Shown: one piece after another, positions 23,342-30,422 of the stretch
Layout of the letters: the number at the start of each line of letters is the position of its first letter
How positions within the stretch are numbered: position 1 is the stretch's first letter
Origin: Clostridiales bacterium
GTDB lineage: Bacteria; Bacillota; Clostridia; Peptostreptococcales; T1SED10-28
Assembly (NCBI GenBank): GCA_007120165.1
Contig: SKOH01000051.1
Location: forward strand, 1 to 32,174
Reading direction: 5' to 3'
DNA length: 32,174 bases
Notes under the pieces: model-generated
Told to the model about the DNA's origin: nothing
What the model saw: the letters and a program-made list of their open reading frames with translations, nothing else
The model's database searches: none
Program-made: the position numbers and the translations under genes

Positions 23342-24460
23342 CTAAGCTTTAAAATCTCCCCACGGCTTCCCTTCGCTATCCTGGGTCCCCCCGCCCCGTT
23401 TATAGTCTTTGTAGTGGGTTTTTTGCCGCTTGATTTTCGCTTTGTCCACCTTTTTTTGCAGGGTTCGCTGTTTACGCCGGTGCACTCTTTCTTCGGCAAT
23501 GAGCTTTAGGTAGTTCTCCCACCGAACCTTTGAAAGTTCTCCCGTAGCCATGGCCTTTTGCACGGCGCACCGGGGTTCATCCTGATGCTTGCAGTCGGCA
23601 AACTTACAGTTCTTCGCCAACTCCGCTACATCAGAGAAGGCTTTGTTCATTCCTTCATAATTAAATAAGCCTACTTCCCGCATCCCCGGGGTATCAATAT
23701 AAACCGCGCCGTTTTTCAGGATAAACATCTGCCGATGGGTGGTGGTATGTCTGCCTTTTTGGTCTTCCTCCCGGACCTCTGCGGTTTTCATCATTTCCTC
23801 ACCCATTAAAAGGTTTAACAGGGTGGATTTACCAACCCCGGAGCTTCCAAGGACCATATAGGTTTTATTCGCTTCCAGAAAGGGCAGCAGTCCCTCAATC
23901 CCTTCCTTGGTAACCGATGATACGGCTAAAATGTCAATTCCGGGAAAAGCATCCTCCAATGCCTTCACTTTTTCATGAACCTCCTTTTTGGATACAAGGT
24001 CCGTCTTTGTCAACAAAATCAGAGGCGCGGAGCCCGCATCCCATACCATAGCAAGATACCGATCAAGCCTCGGAATACTGAAGTCTCCGATTACGGACTG
24101 GATGAGTATACAAAGGTCCACATTGGATCCGATTACCTGAGCTTCAATCCCATCGGCTTCCTGCCGCTGAAGACAGCTTGTCCGGGGTAACACTTTTTGA
24201 ATCAGCGAGGGCCCCAAATCATTGTAGTCGATTACTACCCAGTCCCCCACCGTTGGATTATTTGCTGCATAAAGGGTTTCAAAGAGCATCTTTCCTGATA
24301 CCTGGGCTTCCCTTTCTCCTTTTTCGGTCTGTATCCGGTACCGATCGGAAAACACCGCACTCACCCGGGCCGGCTCTAAATTTTTACCTGTACAAGTCTT
24401 TTGAAACTCCTGAAAGGCTGATGCCCATTTTTCATTCCATCCATATTTCGTTAATCCCAT
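23342..24460 (-). CDS. rsgA: Ribosome small subunit-dependent GTPase A
   Basis: The 372-residue protein has an N-terminal OB fold (~30-100), a circularly permuted GTPase domain, and a C-terminal zinc domain. G4 is LTKTDL (150-155), G1 is GSSGVGKST (205-213), G3 is DTPG (256-259): the G4-G1-G3 order is diagnostic of YjeQ/RsgA. The zinc ligands are C285, C290, H292 and C298. RsgA helps late 30S maturation. A basic tail (RKQRTLQKKVDKAKIKRQK) follows. ATG at 24460 has AAGGAGG just upstream; the 51-residue in-frame extension lies over the leader and is not likely translated. Confidence 0.95.
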   Translation of the reverse strand: MGLTKYGWNEKWASAFQEFQKTCTGKNLEPARVSAVFSDRYRIQTEKGEREAQVSGKMLFETLYAANNPTVGDWVVIDYNDLGPSLIQKVLPRTSCLQRQEADGIEAQVIGSNVDLCILIQSVIGDFSIPRLDRYLAMVWDAGSAPLILLTKTDLVSKKEVHEKVKALEDAFPGIDILAVSSVTKEGIEGLLPFLEANKTYMVLGSSGVGKSTLLNLLMGEEMMKTAEVREEDQKGRHTTTHRQMFILKNGAVYIDTPGMREVGLFNYEGMNKAFSDVAELAKNCKFADCKHQDEPRCAVQKAMATGELSKVRWENYLKLIAEERVHRRKQRTLQKKVDKAKIKRQKTHYKDYKRGGGTQDSEGKPWGDFKA

Positions 24461-24748
24461 TCGATTCCTCCTTAAATAATTGATAAGTAACCACAAAAAA
24501 ACCACAGAATAACTCCTGTAGTTTAGGCATACAAAAAACACGATAACCTTATCGTGCCCTCGTTTAAAGTCGATAGCTATAGGCTGGGGGTTATTTCTTC
24601 GGCTGGTCAACACAACAAAGCCCGGACAAGTTGGAAAACTTCCCCTTTCCTGAAGTGTATGGACCCGGTATTCAATTTGTTGGATTCACCTCAATTGTTG
24701 TATTTTTCATAGTAACCAAAACCCCTTTCTTTTTAAGATTTACTTAGC
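24461..24748 (-). other. Long leader of rsgA with hairpin and short ORF
   Basis: From the promoter at 24755-24783, about 290 bases run to rsgA. At 24711-24673 an ATG after AAAGGGG opens a 12-codon frame (MKNTTIEVNPTN, then TGA). Past the TGA the same frame continues IPGPYTSGKGKFSNLSGLCC and ends at TAA after ~26 more codons. The U-tailed hairpin at 24539-24556 follows. This could be an attenuator-type leader, an independent small RNA, or the start of a decayed transposase-type gene. I do not recognise a known riboswitch. Confidence 0.4.
24539..24556 (-). terminator. Hairpin with U-tail in the rsgA leader
   Basis: Perfect 8-base stem CACGATAA/TTATCGTG with a two-base loop, followed on the minus strand by six T. 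It lies between the upstream promoter and rsgA, so it would act as an attenuator or end a small transcript. Confidence 0.7.
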
Positions 24749-24754
24749 ATTATA

Positions 24755-24783
24755 ATTATATAGCATATCAATTGTGTAGTCAA
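24755..24783 (-). promoter_or_regulatory. Strong sigma-A promoter upstream of rsgA leader
   Basis: On the minus strand TTGACT (24783-24778), a 17-base spacer and TATAAT (24760-24755). Direct repeats TCAATTG flank the -35 region, possibly for a regulator. Confidence 0.75.
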
Positions 24784-24895
24784 TTGAGAATATTAAAATT
24801 TATAGCTTATCCCGGAATCCCCTGGCAGGAAGCTTTAAAACATGCATTAATTCACCACTGCAACTTCAAGTTGACTAAGCGAAAAGGGGAAATGG

Positions 24896-24924
24896 TTGGT
24901 TGCAACCTATAAATAAAGTATAAT
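24896..24924 (+). promoter_or_regulatory. Sigma-A-type promoter for the XRE regulator gene
   Basis: TTGGTT, a 17-base spacer and a perfect TATAAT (24919-24924), 35 bases before the GTG start. It is divergent from the rsgA leader promoter. Confidence 0.65.
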
Positions 24925-24958
24925 CAGATTAAGAAAACAGTTTAAGGAGGGATTACCC

Positions 24959-25279
24959 GTGATTGCCCAACAGTTAATCGAACTGCGAAGGAAAAAAGGC
25001 ATCAGCCAGGAAGGACTTGCCAACGAACTGGGAATTAGCCGGCAGGCAATATCAAAGTGGGAAACCGGTACCGGCTACCCGGATACCGATAATCTGATCA
25101 AACTGGTTTCCTTTTACGACACCTCTGCGGATTATATTTTATTTGGAAAGGATCCCCACAACAAAAAAGAATCCATCTTCTCCGATACAAATTTTGTCAA
25201 GGCCTTAATCTTTTTCGGCATGATCACTACTATTATGGCGGTTACCCTGCTGATTGTATTATTCTTTATTTTTCCGTAA
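24959..25279 (+). CDS. XRE-family regulator with C-terminal membrane helix
   Basis: The 106-residue protein has an N-terminal Cro/CI helix-turn-helix (LRRKKGISQEGLANELGISR, then QAISKWETG) and ends with one membrane segment (~82-104, MITTIMAVTLLIVLFFIF). This layout is common in Clostridia, where such regulators sit beside small membrane protein genes. The start is GTG, with AAGGAGGG at the right spacing. It precedes the DUF4386 gene by 64 bases and probably regulates it and itself; direct evidence is absent. Confidence 0.88.
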   Translation: MIAQQLIELRRKKGISQEGLANELGISRQAISKWETGTGYPDTDNLIKLVSFYDTSADYILFGKDPHNKKESIFSDTNFVKALIFFGMITTIMAVTLLIVLFFIFP

Positions 25280-25343
25280 CCCTTGAGGTTTCATTTTCCC
25301 ATTCTCATACTTTTATCCTTAAGATCTGGAGAGGAGTGAAAAA

Positions 25344-26021
25344 ATGAATACGCGACCCGATACGAACCGACGGCTGGAGAAACTAGGCGGCCTGGCCGCA
25401 ATTTATGGGGCCCTGGTCTATCTGCTGACAATGACCGTTTTTTTGTTGGTTTTGGACTACCCCAGCCTTACGAACCCTGCTGATAGAGCAGCGATGATCA
25501 TAAATCATCAAGGCCTGGTGATTATCCTCCACTGGCTTTCATACATCCTATTCGGACTGGCTTTAACCGTACTTTCCTTTGCACTGTTTAAAACCATTCA
25601 TCTAAAAGATGCTTCGGGGATGATATTTGCAACAATATTTGCAGTAATTTGGGCAACCCTTCTAATTGCCAGCGGTCTGATATTCAACCATGGAGCGGCC
25701 GCCGTTGCCGCCCTTCATATTGCTGACCCGGAGCAGGCGGTTTTACTGTGGCAGGGCATTGAAGTCATTTCTTCAGCCCTGAGTTTTGCTGACGGAGAAC
25801 TGCTGGGCGGTCTGTGGATGGTTCTTGTTGGCGTCAGTGCTGGAAAATCCGGACATTTTCATAAATTTCTTAACCTTTTAGCGGTGGGGGTCGGATTTCT
25901 TGGAATCCTTTCCATTGTTCCATTTTTAAATATCCTGAGTGCCCTGTTTGGATTAGGTCAACTGATATGGTTTATCGGCATCGGCATATCTTTGTTAAAA
26001 GGAACGGCCAAAGCCCACTGA
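25344..26021 (+). CDS. DUF4386-type integral membrane protein
   Basis: The 225-residue protein has about six membrane segments. The start RRLEKLGGLAAIYGALVYLL resembles the DUF4386 family entry, and the order of helices with a polar loop (PSLTNPADRAAMIINHQGLV) after the first also fits. Function is unknown. GAGAGGAG precedes the ATG. It is the second gene after the XRE regulator and ends at a strong hairpin. Confidence 0.65.
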   Translation: MNTRPDTNRRLEKLGGLAAIYGALVYLLTMTVFLLVLDYPSLTNPADRAAMIINHQGLVIILHWLSYILFGLALTVLSFALFKTIHLKDASGMIFATIFAVIWATLLIASGLIFNHGAAAVAALHIADPEQAVLLWQGIEVISSALSFADGELLGGLWMVLVGVSAGKSGHFHKFLNLLAVGVGFLGILSIVPFLNILSALFGLGQLIWFIGIGISLLKGTAKAH

Positions 26022-26040
26022 TTTTCATTTTTCAACAAGA

Positions 26041-26083
26041 AACCCCATCAAGACCCTTTAGCATATGGGGTCTTGATAGGGTT
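26041..26083. terminator. Bidirectional terminator
   Basis: A 16-base stem with one mismatch (AACCCCATCAAGACCC and partner) and a 10-base loop, lying between convergent genes. U-tracts are short on both sides. Confidence 0.75.
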
Positions 26084-26114
26084 ATTATTGGATTATTTCA
26101 TTGAAGGATAAGCT

Positions 26115-26579
26115 TTACCCCTTTAAATACTCCAGCACCTCGTCGGCATGGCCCTTGGATTTTACTCCCCGAAATTCCTTAACAACCCTTCCATTTTCAT
26201 CAATGACGAAGGTGGAGCGCTCAGTACCGAGAGCTTTTTTTCCGAACATGCTTTTCTCTTTCAGTACCTCATAGGCTTCGTGTAAGACTTTATCCTTATC
26301 ACTGATCAGTTCAAAGGGCAGCTGATTATTCTCCTTAAACTTCTGATGACTTTTTAATCCGTCTTTACTGATCCCATATACTTCATACCCCAAACTTTTA
26401 ATTTCTTCATACCGGTCTCTGAACTCAGAGGCTTCCGCCTGTCAGCCTGCGGTATTGTCCTTCGGATAAAAAAACAGCAGATACTTTTGTCCTTTCAGGT
26501 CTTCCTTGGAAAGGTTTTTCTCCCCGGTGGCCGGTAAATCAAAGGCTGGAGATGGCTTACCTTCAATATTTTTACTCAT
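26115..26579 (-). CDS. bcp: Bcp-like peroxiredoxin, predicted selenoprotein (TGA = Sec46)
   Basis: The 154-residue reading frame runs from ATG 26579 to a stop at 26115 and crosses one in-frame TGA at 26444-26442. Upstream are IEGKPSPAFDLPATGEKNLS and LLFFYPKDNTAG; downstream QAEASEFRDRYEEIKS and the rest of a thioredoxin fold ending GTERSTFVIDENGRVV. In Bcp/AhpC-TSA proteins the motif is P-x-x-x-T-x-x-C; here the peroxidatic Cys is the TGA. The usual resolving Cys five residues later is Ser. No Cys codon exists in the frame. A SECIS-like hairpin follows the TGA. The enzyme should reduce peroxides with an external thiol donor. AGGAGGAAT precedes the ATG. A conventional call would wrongly start at residue 64 or split the gene. 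Confidence 0.88.
26412..26441 (-). promoter_or_regulatory. Bacterial SECIS-like hairpin after Sec46 codon
   Basis: Starting 11 bases after the TGA, CTCTG-AGTT-CAGAG forms a stem-loop whose loop begins 17 bases downstream of the TGA, with outer CGG/CCG pairs. A G and U in the loop and the distance agree with bacterial SECIS elements bound by SelB. Confidence 0.65.
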
Positions 26580-26628
26580 ACAGATTCCTCCTTGGCTTAG
26601 CCGCATTTTATAGTTGTAAGTCTGTTCC

Positions 26629-26733
26629 CTAGGATGTATACCCTTTTGATTGAAAAGTTCCCATACTTCCTATTCGACCTTTAAATTTTTTCTTCGCTAA
26701 CTCCTTGGCAAAGGCTGCCCACTCATCACTCAT
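26629..26733 (-). CDS. Possible 34-residue basic protein upstream of the peroxiredoxin
   Basis: An ATG at 26733 with GGAAAGGAAG just before it opens a 35-codon frame (SDEWAAFAKELAKKKFKGRI, then SMGTFQSKGYTS). It ends 49 bases before the peroxiredoxin ATG, in the same direction. Composition looks protein-like (one amphipathic helix, Lys-rich). No family is recognised. It may be a small gene in the same transcript or a leader peptide. Confidence 0.35.
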   Translation of the reverse strand: MSDEWAAFAKELAKKKFKGRIGSMGTFQSKGYTS

Positions 26734-26983
26734 CTTCCTTTCCATAATATGCCCTTATACGAAGGATCTGAAATTCTTCCGATACAATTACAGGCCTCTT
26801 CCTTTGATTCTAAGTCACCGTTATATCCTATGTATATCCAAATCCGAGGACTTTACGCATTTACTGAAACGGTCCGGGGGTTCATTAATTACGTTCCTTA
26901 ACGTAATCAATGCGTAAAAATAATGTAACCGATTATTTTAAATGGAACTGCGAGGATTTGATAGAAGAAAGGAGGAGATGATA
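26734..26983. other. Intergenic region between divergent genes
   Basis: This completes a gap of about 400 bases between the peroxiredoxin and patatin genes. A candidate minus promoter (TTCAGA, 17 bases, TATTAT at about 26742-26747) precedes the small ORF. The inverted repeats at 26852-26918 lie on the patatin side. I see no other gene. Confidence 0.4.
26852..26918. repeat. Nested inverted repeats upstream of the patatin gene
   Basis: Outer arms TTTACGCATT (26852-26861) and AATGCGTAAA (26909-26918) are perfectly complementary. Inside, ATTACGTT-cctt-AACGTAAT (26888-26907) forms a second hairpin. No T-run follows, so it is not a simple terminator. It could be an operator or a leader structure. 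Confidence 0.55.
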
Positions 26984-28018
26984 ATGACGGTTCAGTTTCG
27001 TAATCTCGTTTTCGAAGGCGGGGGCGTTAAAGGCCTTGCCTATGTAGGGGCGATGCAGGTGCTGGATCAGCGGGGTCTGCTTAGGGATATTGACCGGGTG
27101 GGCGGTGCCAGTGCCGGAGCAATCAATGCTCTGATTTATGCCCTGGGGTATGATATTCCCACTCAACGGGAACTCCTGGACAGCACCGACTTTAAGGACT
27201 TTATGGATAATTCCTTTGGATACCTGCGGGATTTTAAACGGCTCTGGTTGGAGTTTGGATGGAATAAAGGGGATTTTTTCAAGGAATGGACAGGCCGACT
27301 GGTCAAGGAGCGTCTGGGTAATGCGGAAGCTACCTTTCAGGATCTGAAAAATGCCGGCCATCCGGATTTATATGTCATCGGCACCAATTTATCTACGGGT
27401 TACTCCGAGGTTTTTTGCATTGAAAGAACCCCGGATATGCCTCTGGTAACTGCACTTCGCATCAGTATGTCCATCCCGTTATTTTTCCGTGCAGAACGGT
27501 TGGGTAAAAAGAATGACGTTTACGTGGACGGCGGCGTTATGATGAATTATCCGGTAAAGCTTTTTGATCGCCTGAAATACATTGATATGCAGTCCGAGGC
27601 AGCGGCGGCTCGTTTTGTGGAATACTACAACAAGGAAAATGCCCGTTTTCTGTTGGAGCGTCCGGAAAGCTCTCCCTATGTATACAATCGTCAAACCCTG
27701 GGAATGCGGCTGGACACCCAGGAAGAGATCGGTTTATTCCGTCATGGCGAGCCCCACCGGGGACGGGAAATCAGCACTTTCCCCAATTACGCCCGGGCCC
27801 TGATCAGCGCGCTGATGCAGGTTCAGGAAAACAAACACCTTCATAGCGATGACTGGCAGCGAACAATATACATTAATACCTTAGATGTGAAAACCACGGA
27901 TTTCGATTTGTCCGATGAAAAAAAACAGGCCCTGATTTTACAGGGCATTGAAGGTGCTGAAAACTATTTTAAATGGTTTGAAAACCTTAAGGAAGACCCG
28001 GCAAATCGTATTCTGTAA
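26984..28018 (+). CDS. Patatin-like phospholipase
   Basis: The 344-residue protein has the patatin fold elements. The oxyanion hole is FEGGGVKGLAYVGAM (GGGVKG at 12-17), the nucleophile is Ser 43 in GGASAGAINAL, and the catalytic Asp is D182 in VYVDGGVMMNYP. It should hydrolyse acyl esters of lipids. No signal peptide is visible, so it acts in the cytoplasm or at the inner membrane face. ATG at 26984 is chosen because AGGAGG sits a few bases ahead; an ATG at 26978 is too close and one at 26942 has no site. It is a single gene with a structured upstream region. Confidence 0.92.
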   Translation: MTVQFRNLVFEGGGVKGLAYVGAMQVLDQRGLLRDIDRVGGASAGAINALIYALGYDIPTQRELLDSTDFKDFMDNSFGYLRDFKRLWLEFGWNKGDFFKEWTGRLVKERLGNAEATFQDLKNAGHPDLYVIGTNLSTGYSEVFCIERTPDMPLVTALRISMSIPLFFRAERLGKKNDVYVDGGVMMNYPVKLFDRLKYIDMQSEAAAARFVEYYNKENARFLLERPESSPYVYNRQTLGMRLDTQEEIGLFRHGEPHRGREISTFPNYARALISALMQVQENKHLHSDDWQRTIYINTLDVKTTDFDLSDEKKQALILQGIEGAENYFKWFENLKEDPANRIL

Positions 28019-28056
28019 AAGGCAGTGCCAATACCTTTGCAGTTTCAAGTCAGCCC

Positions 28057-29397
28057 TTACTCCGTACAGCAGTCTAAACTCTCAAAGGGAAGATACTCCA
28101 GATCCTCCGGTACGGCTTCCAAATCCTTAATAACGGTAAACTGACCGGTAAGAACCCCTGCTTTACAGCTAAATTCTATATCCCCTTCAGCGGTGGGCGT
28201 AAATTCAATTAGATTGTGTCCCTCTACAAGGTCCTGCTCAACTCCGAGATTTGAAATAATCATCCCGTCGCTGCAGTCCATAGGCGCCTTCACATTAACC
28301 ATCCATTTTACCGGGCGGCCGCTTTCCAGAATAAACCGGTTTTGCTGAAACTGATTGTTTTCAATTACCGTGGTAATAAACTGGGATTCGTTGATCACCT
28401 GGGGCAGTCTTAAAACATCGGGGTTGTCAGAAGACTCCATTGCCGTAACTCCCCCTTTCGGGAATGAAAGCCCCTGACTTACCATGACCAGTCCCAAAAG
28501 GATTACCAGCACCCCGCTGAGTTTTACAATCCGTTGGTTCAGCCCGCGGCTGATAAAGGCGCTGATACTGCCAAGACCGAGCATAAGCGGCACGGTGCCC
28601 AGACTGAAAACAAACATTGAAAGGGCACCGGTTACCATACTTCCAGTGCCCAGGGCATAAAGCTGGACGGTCTGCAGCGGTCCGCAGGGCATAAATCCGG
28701 TACCCAATCCGATCAGCAGCGGGGTTTTGCTGCTGTGTTTAAATCCCTTTAAACGAAACAGCCGGGGCAGTTTGATATAGGGTTTTAAAAACCGGAAGGA
28801 CTCCAACATGCTGAGCCCCAGCAGTACCATAAATCCTCCGGCAAAGATCATAATCAGGTTTTTTATAAAGGGGGAAAAACTGACCACGGAGCCGATCCCT
28901 CCAATCATCCCTCCCAGAGCCGTGTAGGCTGCAACCCTGCCGATATTATACAAAAGGGTGGATTTAACCGGGTTTTTCGATGCAATACTTTGGGTCAGGA
29001 CGATGCCTCCGCACATCGATAAACAGTGAATCGATGTTACAATGCCCAGGGCAAACAGCAACGGATAACCGACGCTTCCCTGCAGTGCGGAGGAATAGTT
29101 AAAAGCCGTCGTGCTTTTGAGAATTAAAAAGACCCCCAAAAAAATAATTATCCCGATCATCAATTTTTTGGTATAACCCGATTTTTTTTCTGCGGCAGCA
29201 AAGGCTTCTCCATGGTAGCCCATTTCTGCCAGTTTCGAAAGGATATCACCCAATTCCTTCCCGTAACAGATAAGCACTCCCTCTTCATAAGAGATCTTTT
29301 GAACTTCAATATTCTTCTTTTCCAAGGCTCTTTTAATTTTTTCACTGCAGCTTCGGCAGTGCATGCCGGATATCTTTATTATAAATTTTTTTCTCAT
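28057..29397 (-). CDS. HMA domain - DsbD/TauE-like membrane - cupredoxin-like fusion protein
   Basis: The 446-residue protein has three parts. Residues ~1-70 form a heavy-metal-associated domain with GMHCRSC (Cys 14 and 17). Residues ~78-310 hold about seven membrane helices of the urease accessory UreH/sulfite-exporter-like or DsbD-gamma type, with SIHCLSMCGG and GFMPCGPLQT cysteine motifs. Residues ~330-446 look like a cupredoxin-type or copper-binding beta domain, followed by a Cys-Cys end (LDCCTE). Such proteins are tied to copper handling or to passing electrons across the membrane. AGGGGAG precedes the ATG. It is next to the selenoprotein gene in the same direction, with a terminator between. 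Confidence 0.82.
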   Translation of the reverse strand: MRKKFIIKISGMHCRSCSEKIKRALEKKNIEVQKISYEEGVLICYGKELGDILSKLAEMGYHGEAFAAAEKKSGYTKKLMIGIIIFLGVFLILKSTTAFNYSSALQGSVGYPLLFALGIVTSIHCLSMCGGIVLTQSIASKNPVKSTLLYNIGRVAAYTALGGMIGGIGSVVSFSPFIKNLIMIFAGGFMVLLGLSMLESFRFLKPYIKLPRLFRLKGFKHSSKTPLLIGLGTGFMPCGPLQTVQLYALGTGSMVTGALSMFVFSLGTVPLMLGLGSISAFISRGLNQRIVKLSGVLVILLGLVMVSQGLSFPKGGVTAMESSDNPDVLRLPQVINESQFITTVIENNQFQQNRFILESGRPVKWMVNVKAPMDCSDGMIISNLGVEQDLVEGHNLIEFTPTAEGDIEFSCKAGVLTGQFTVIKDLEAVPEDLEYLPFESLDCCTE

Positions 29398-29454
29398 GGT
29401 ATTCTCCCCTATTCCATGTATAAACTCTACCGTAAGGCAAGTAAGTATTAAAAA

Positions 29455-29481
29455 AGACAGATACCCTTAAAGTATCTGTCT
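29455..29481 (-). terminator. Terminator after the selenoprotein gene
   Basis: A 10-base stem AGACAGATAC/GTATCTGTCT with a 7-base loop, followed on the minus strand by six T. Confidence 0.9.
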
Positions 29482-29524
29482 ATATTGCTAAAGCATAACC
29501 TCTGAAGCCTAAGACTTAGTAAAC

Positions 29525-30217
29525 TTATAAGGTTTCGTTTAACAACTCTACTAATTTCTTAGTGGTATCCGCTGTAACTCCTGCGCATCGTTCCTTACGT
29601 TCGTCGTCCCCGTATGCGCATCCTTGCACTTCCATAAACTTTCCTACTGAAACTCCACAAAGCTCGGATTCAGCAATGGTCGTCGGTAAATCCAGTCCTG
29701 CAGGCTGTACTTCCGGGAAGGGAAAATCTTTATACCATCGGATCATTTCGATCATTGCAGCCTTTTGTTCGTCATCTTCCAAAACCGTACCCAGACAGGC
29801 AGCGGCTGTTCCCAAACATCCACAAAGGGTTGCCTGTTGAAATCCGCCGGATTGATTGATAAAAGCTTCCGGAGGTACCTGGTTAAAAGGATACCCAACT
29901 TCATCTGCTAACGTGCCGAAGAAACCATCGGCGACACCGTAGCCTCATCCACGGCCTGATTTATAGGAATCGTAAGCTCTCTGAGCAGCTTTATCCGCAT
30001 CAATTTTTTCGTACTCGAAAGGCCACGCCGGTGCTGCGGAAGCGGTTACTCCTGCTGCAGCGTCAGCGGAACATCCGGCAAGGACCGTTCCAACCCCTCC
30101 TAATACCGTAAATCCTGCAATGGTTTTTCCCATTCCTTTAAGAAAACTTTTACGGGATATTTCTTTCGATAACTTAAGCATGTCTTGTGATCCCTGCTCC
30201 ATTTCTTTCTTTTCCAT
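29525..30217 (-). CDS. C-GCAxxG-C-C family Tat lipoprotein, predicted selenoprotein (TGA = Sec91)
   Basis: The 230-residue frame runs from ATG 30217 to TAA at 29527-29525, crossing one in-frame TGA at 29947-29945. AAGGAGG precedes the ATG. The N-terminus has a Tat-like signal (ISRKSFLKGMG) and lipobox LAGC (Cys 49). After a short linker, PAWPFEYEK leads to SGRG-Sec-GYGVADGFFGTLA, then GYPFNQVPPEAFINQ, TLCGCLGTAAACLG, ELCGVS and QGCAYGDDERKERCAG. Alignment with the paralog at 17110-17769 puts the TGA on Cys 79 of that protein. A SECIS-like hairpin follows. The Sec is thus at the first Cys of the C-GCAxxG-C-C pattern. Its partner is unknown. tatA lies just upstream. Confidence 0.87.
29911..29944 (-). 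promoter_or_regulatory. Bacterial SECIS-like hairpin after Sec91 codon
   Basis: GCCGA-TGGTTTCT-TCGGC forms a stem-loop whose loop begins 18 bases after the TGA, extended by GT/AC pairs with a bulged C. The loop begins UGG, matching the preferred U and G of bacterial SECIS elements. Confidence 0.7.
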
Positions 30218-30268
30218 GAATTCTTCCTCCTTAAATTGATTTGATTAATAATATAATTGCTTTGTTGT

Positions 30269-30296
30269 TAATTAAATACCGTTAAATATTTAATTA
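30269..30296. repeat. Perfect inverted repeat upstream of the selenoprotein gene
   Basis: TAATTAAATA and TATTTAATTA are exact complements with an 8-base spacer, about 55-80 bases before the ATG. It looks like an operator for a dimeric regulator overlapping the likely promoter, though AT-rich DNA makes chance repeats easier. Confidence 0.45.
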
Positions 30297-30422
30297 GTAT
30301 AGATCTATTATAATGGAAGCTCCATCGAATATATAATACTTGTTCCTTATATTATATAAGGATCTCTTATCCGTTTGGCTTTCATTATACTTTTTCCTTA
30401 TACCGCTGCCGTCCTTCTGTCC

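Noticed and set aside
23975-24190. Plus-strand ORFs within rsgA
   Set aside because: They overlap a clearly assigned GTPase gene and show no family features.
24461-24613. 51-residue N-terminal extension of RsgA
   Set aside because: It crosses the U-tailed hairpin, lacks a ribosome site and is not part of the RsgA family; the internal ATG has AAGGAGG.
24672-24675. Third selenocysteine TGA in the rsgA leader ORF
   Set aside because: The context (NPTN-TGA-IPGPY) has no redox motif, no paralog with Cys, and no evident SECIS-like hairpin; a decayed or short ORF is more likely.
26115-26393. 92-residue peroxiredoxin fragment starting MGYEVYG
   Set aside because: This Met is inside the thioredoxin fold; the true frame begins at 26579 and reads through TGA.
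29525-29815. 96-residue protein starting MGTAAACLG
   Set aside because: It is the C-terminal part of the Sec-containing lipoprotein, not a separate gene; no ribosome site.
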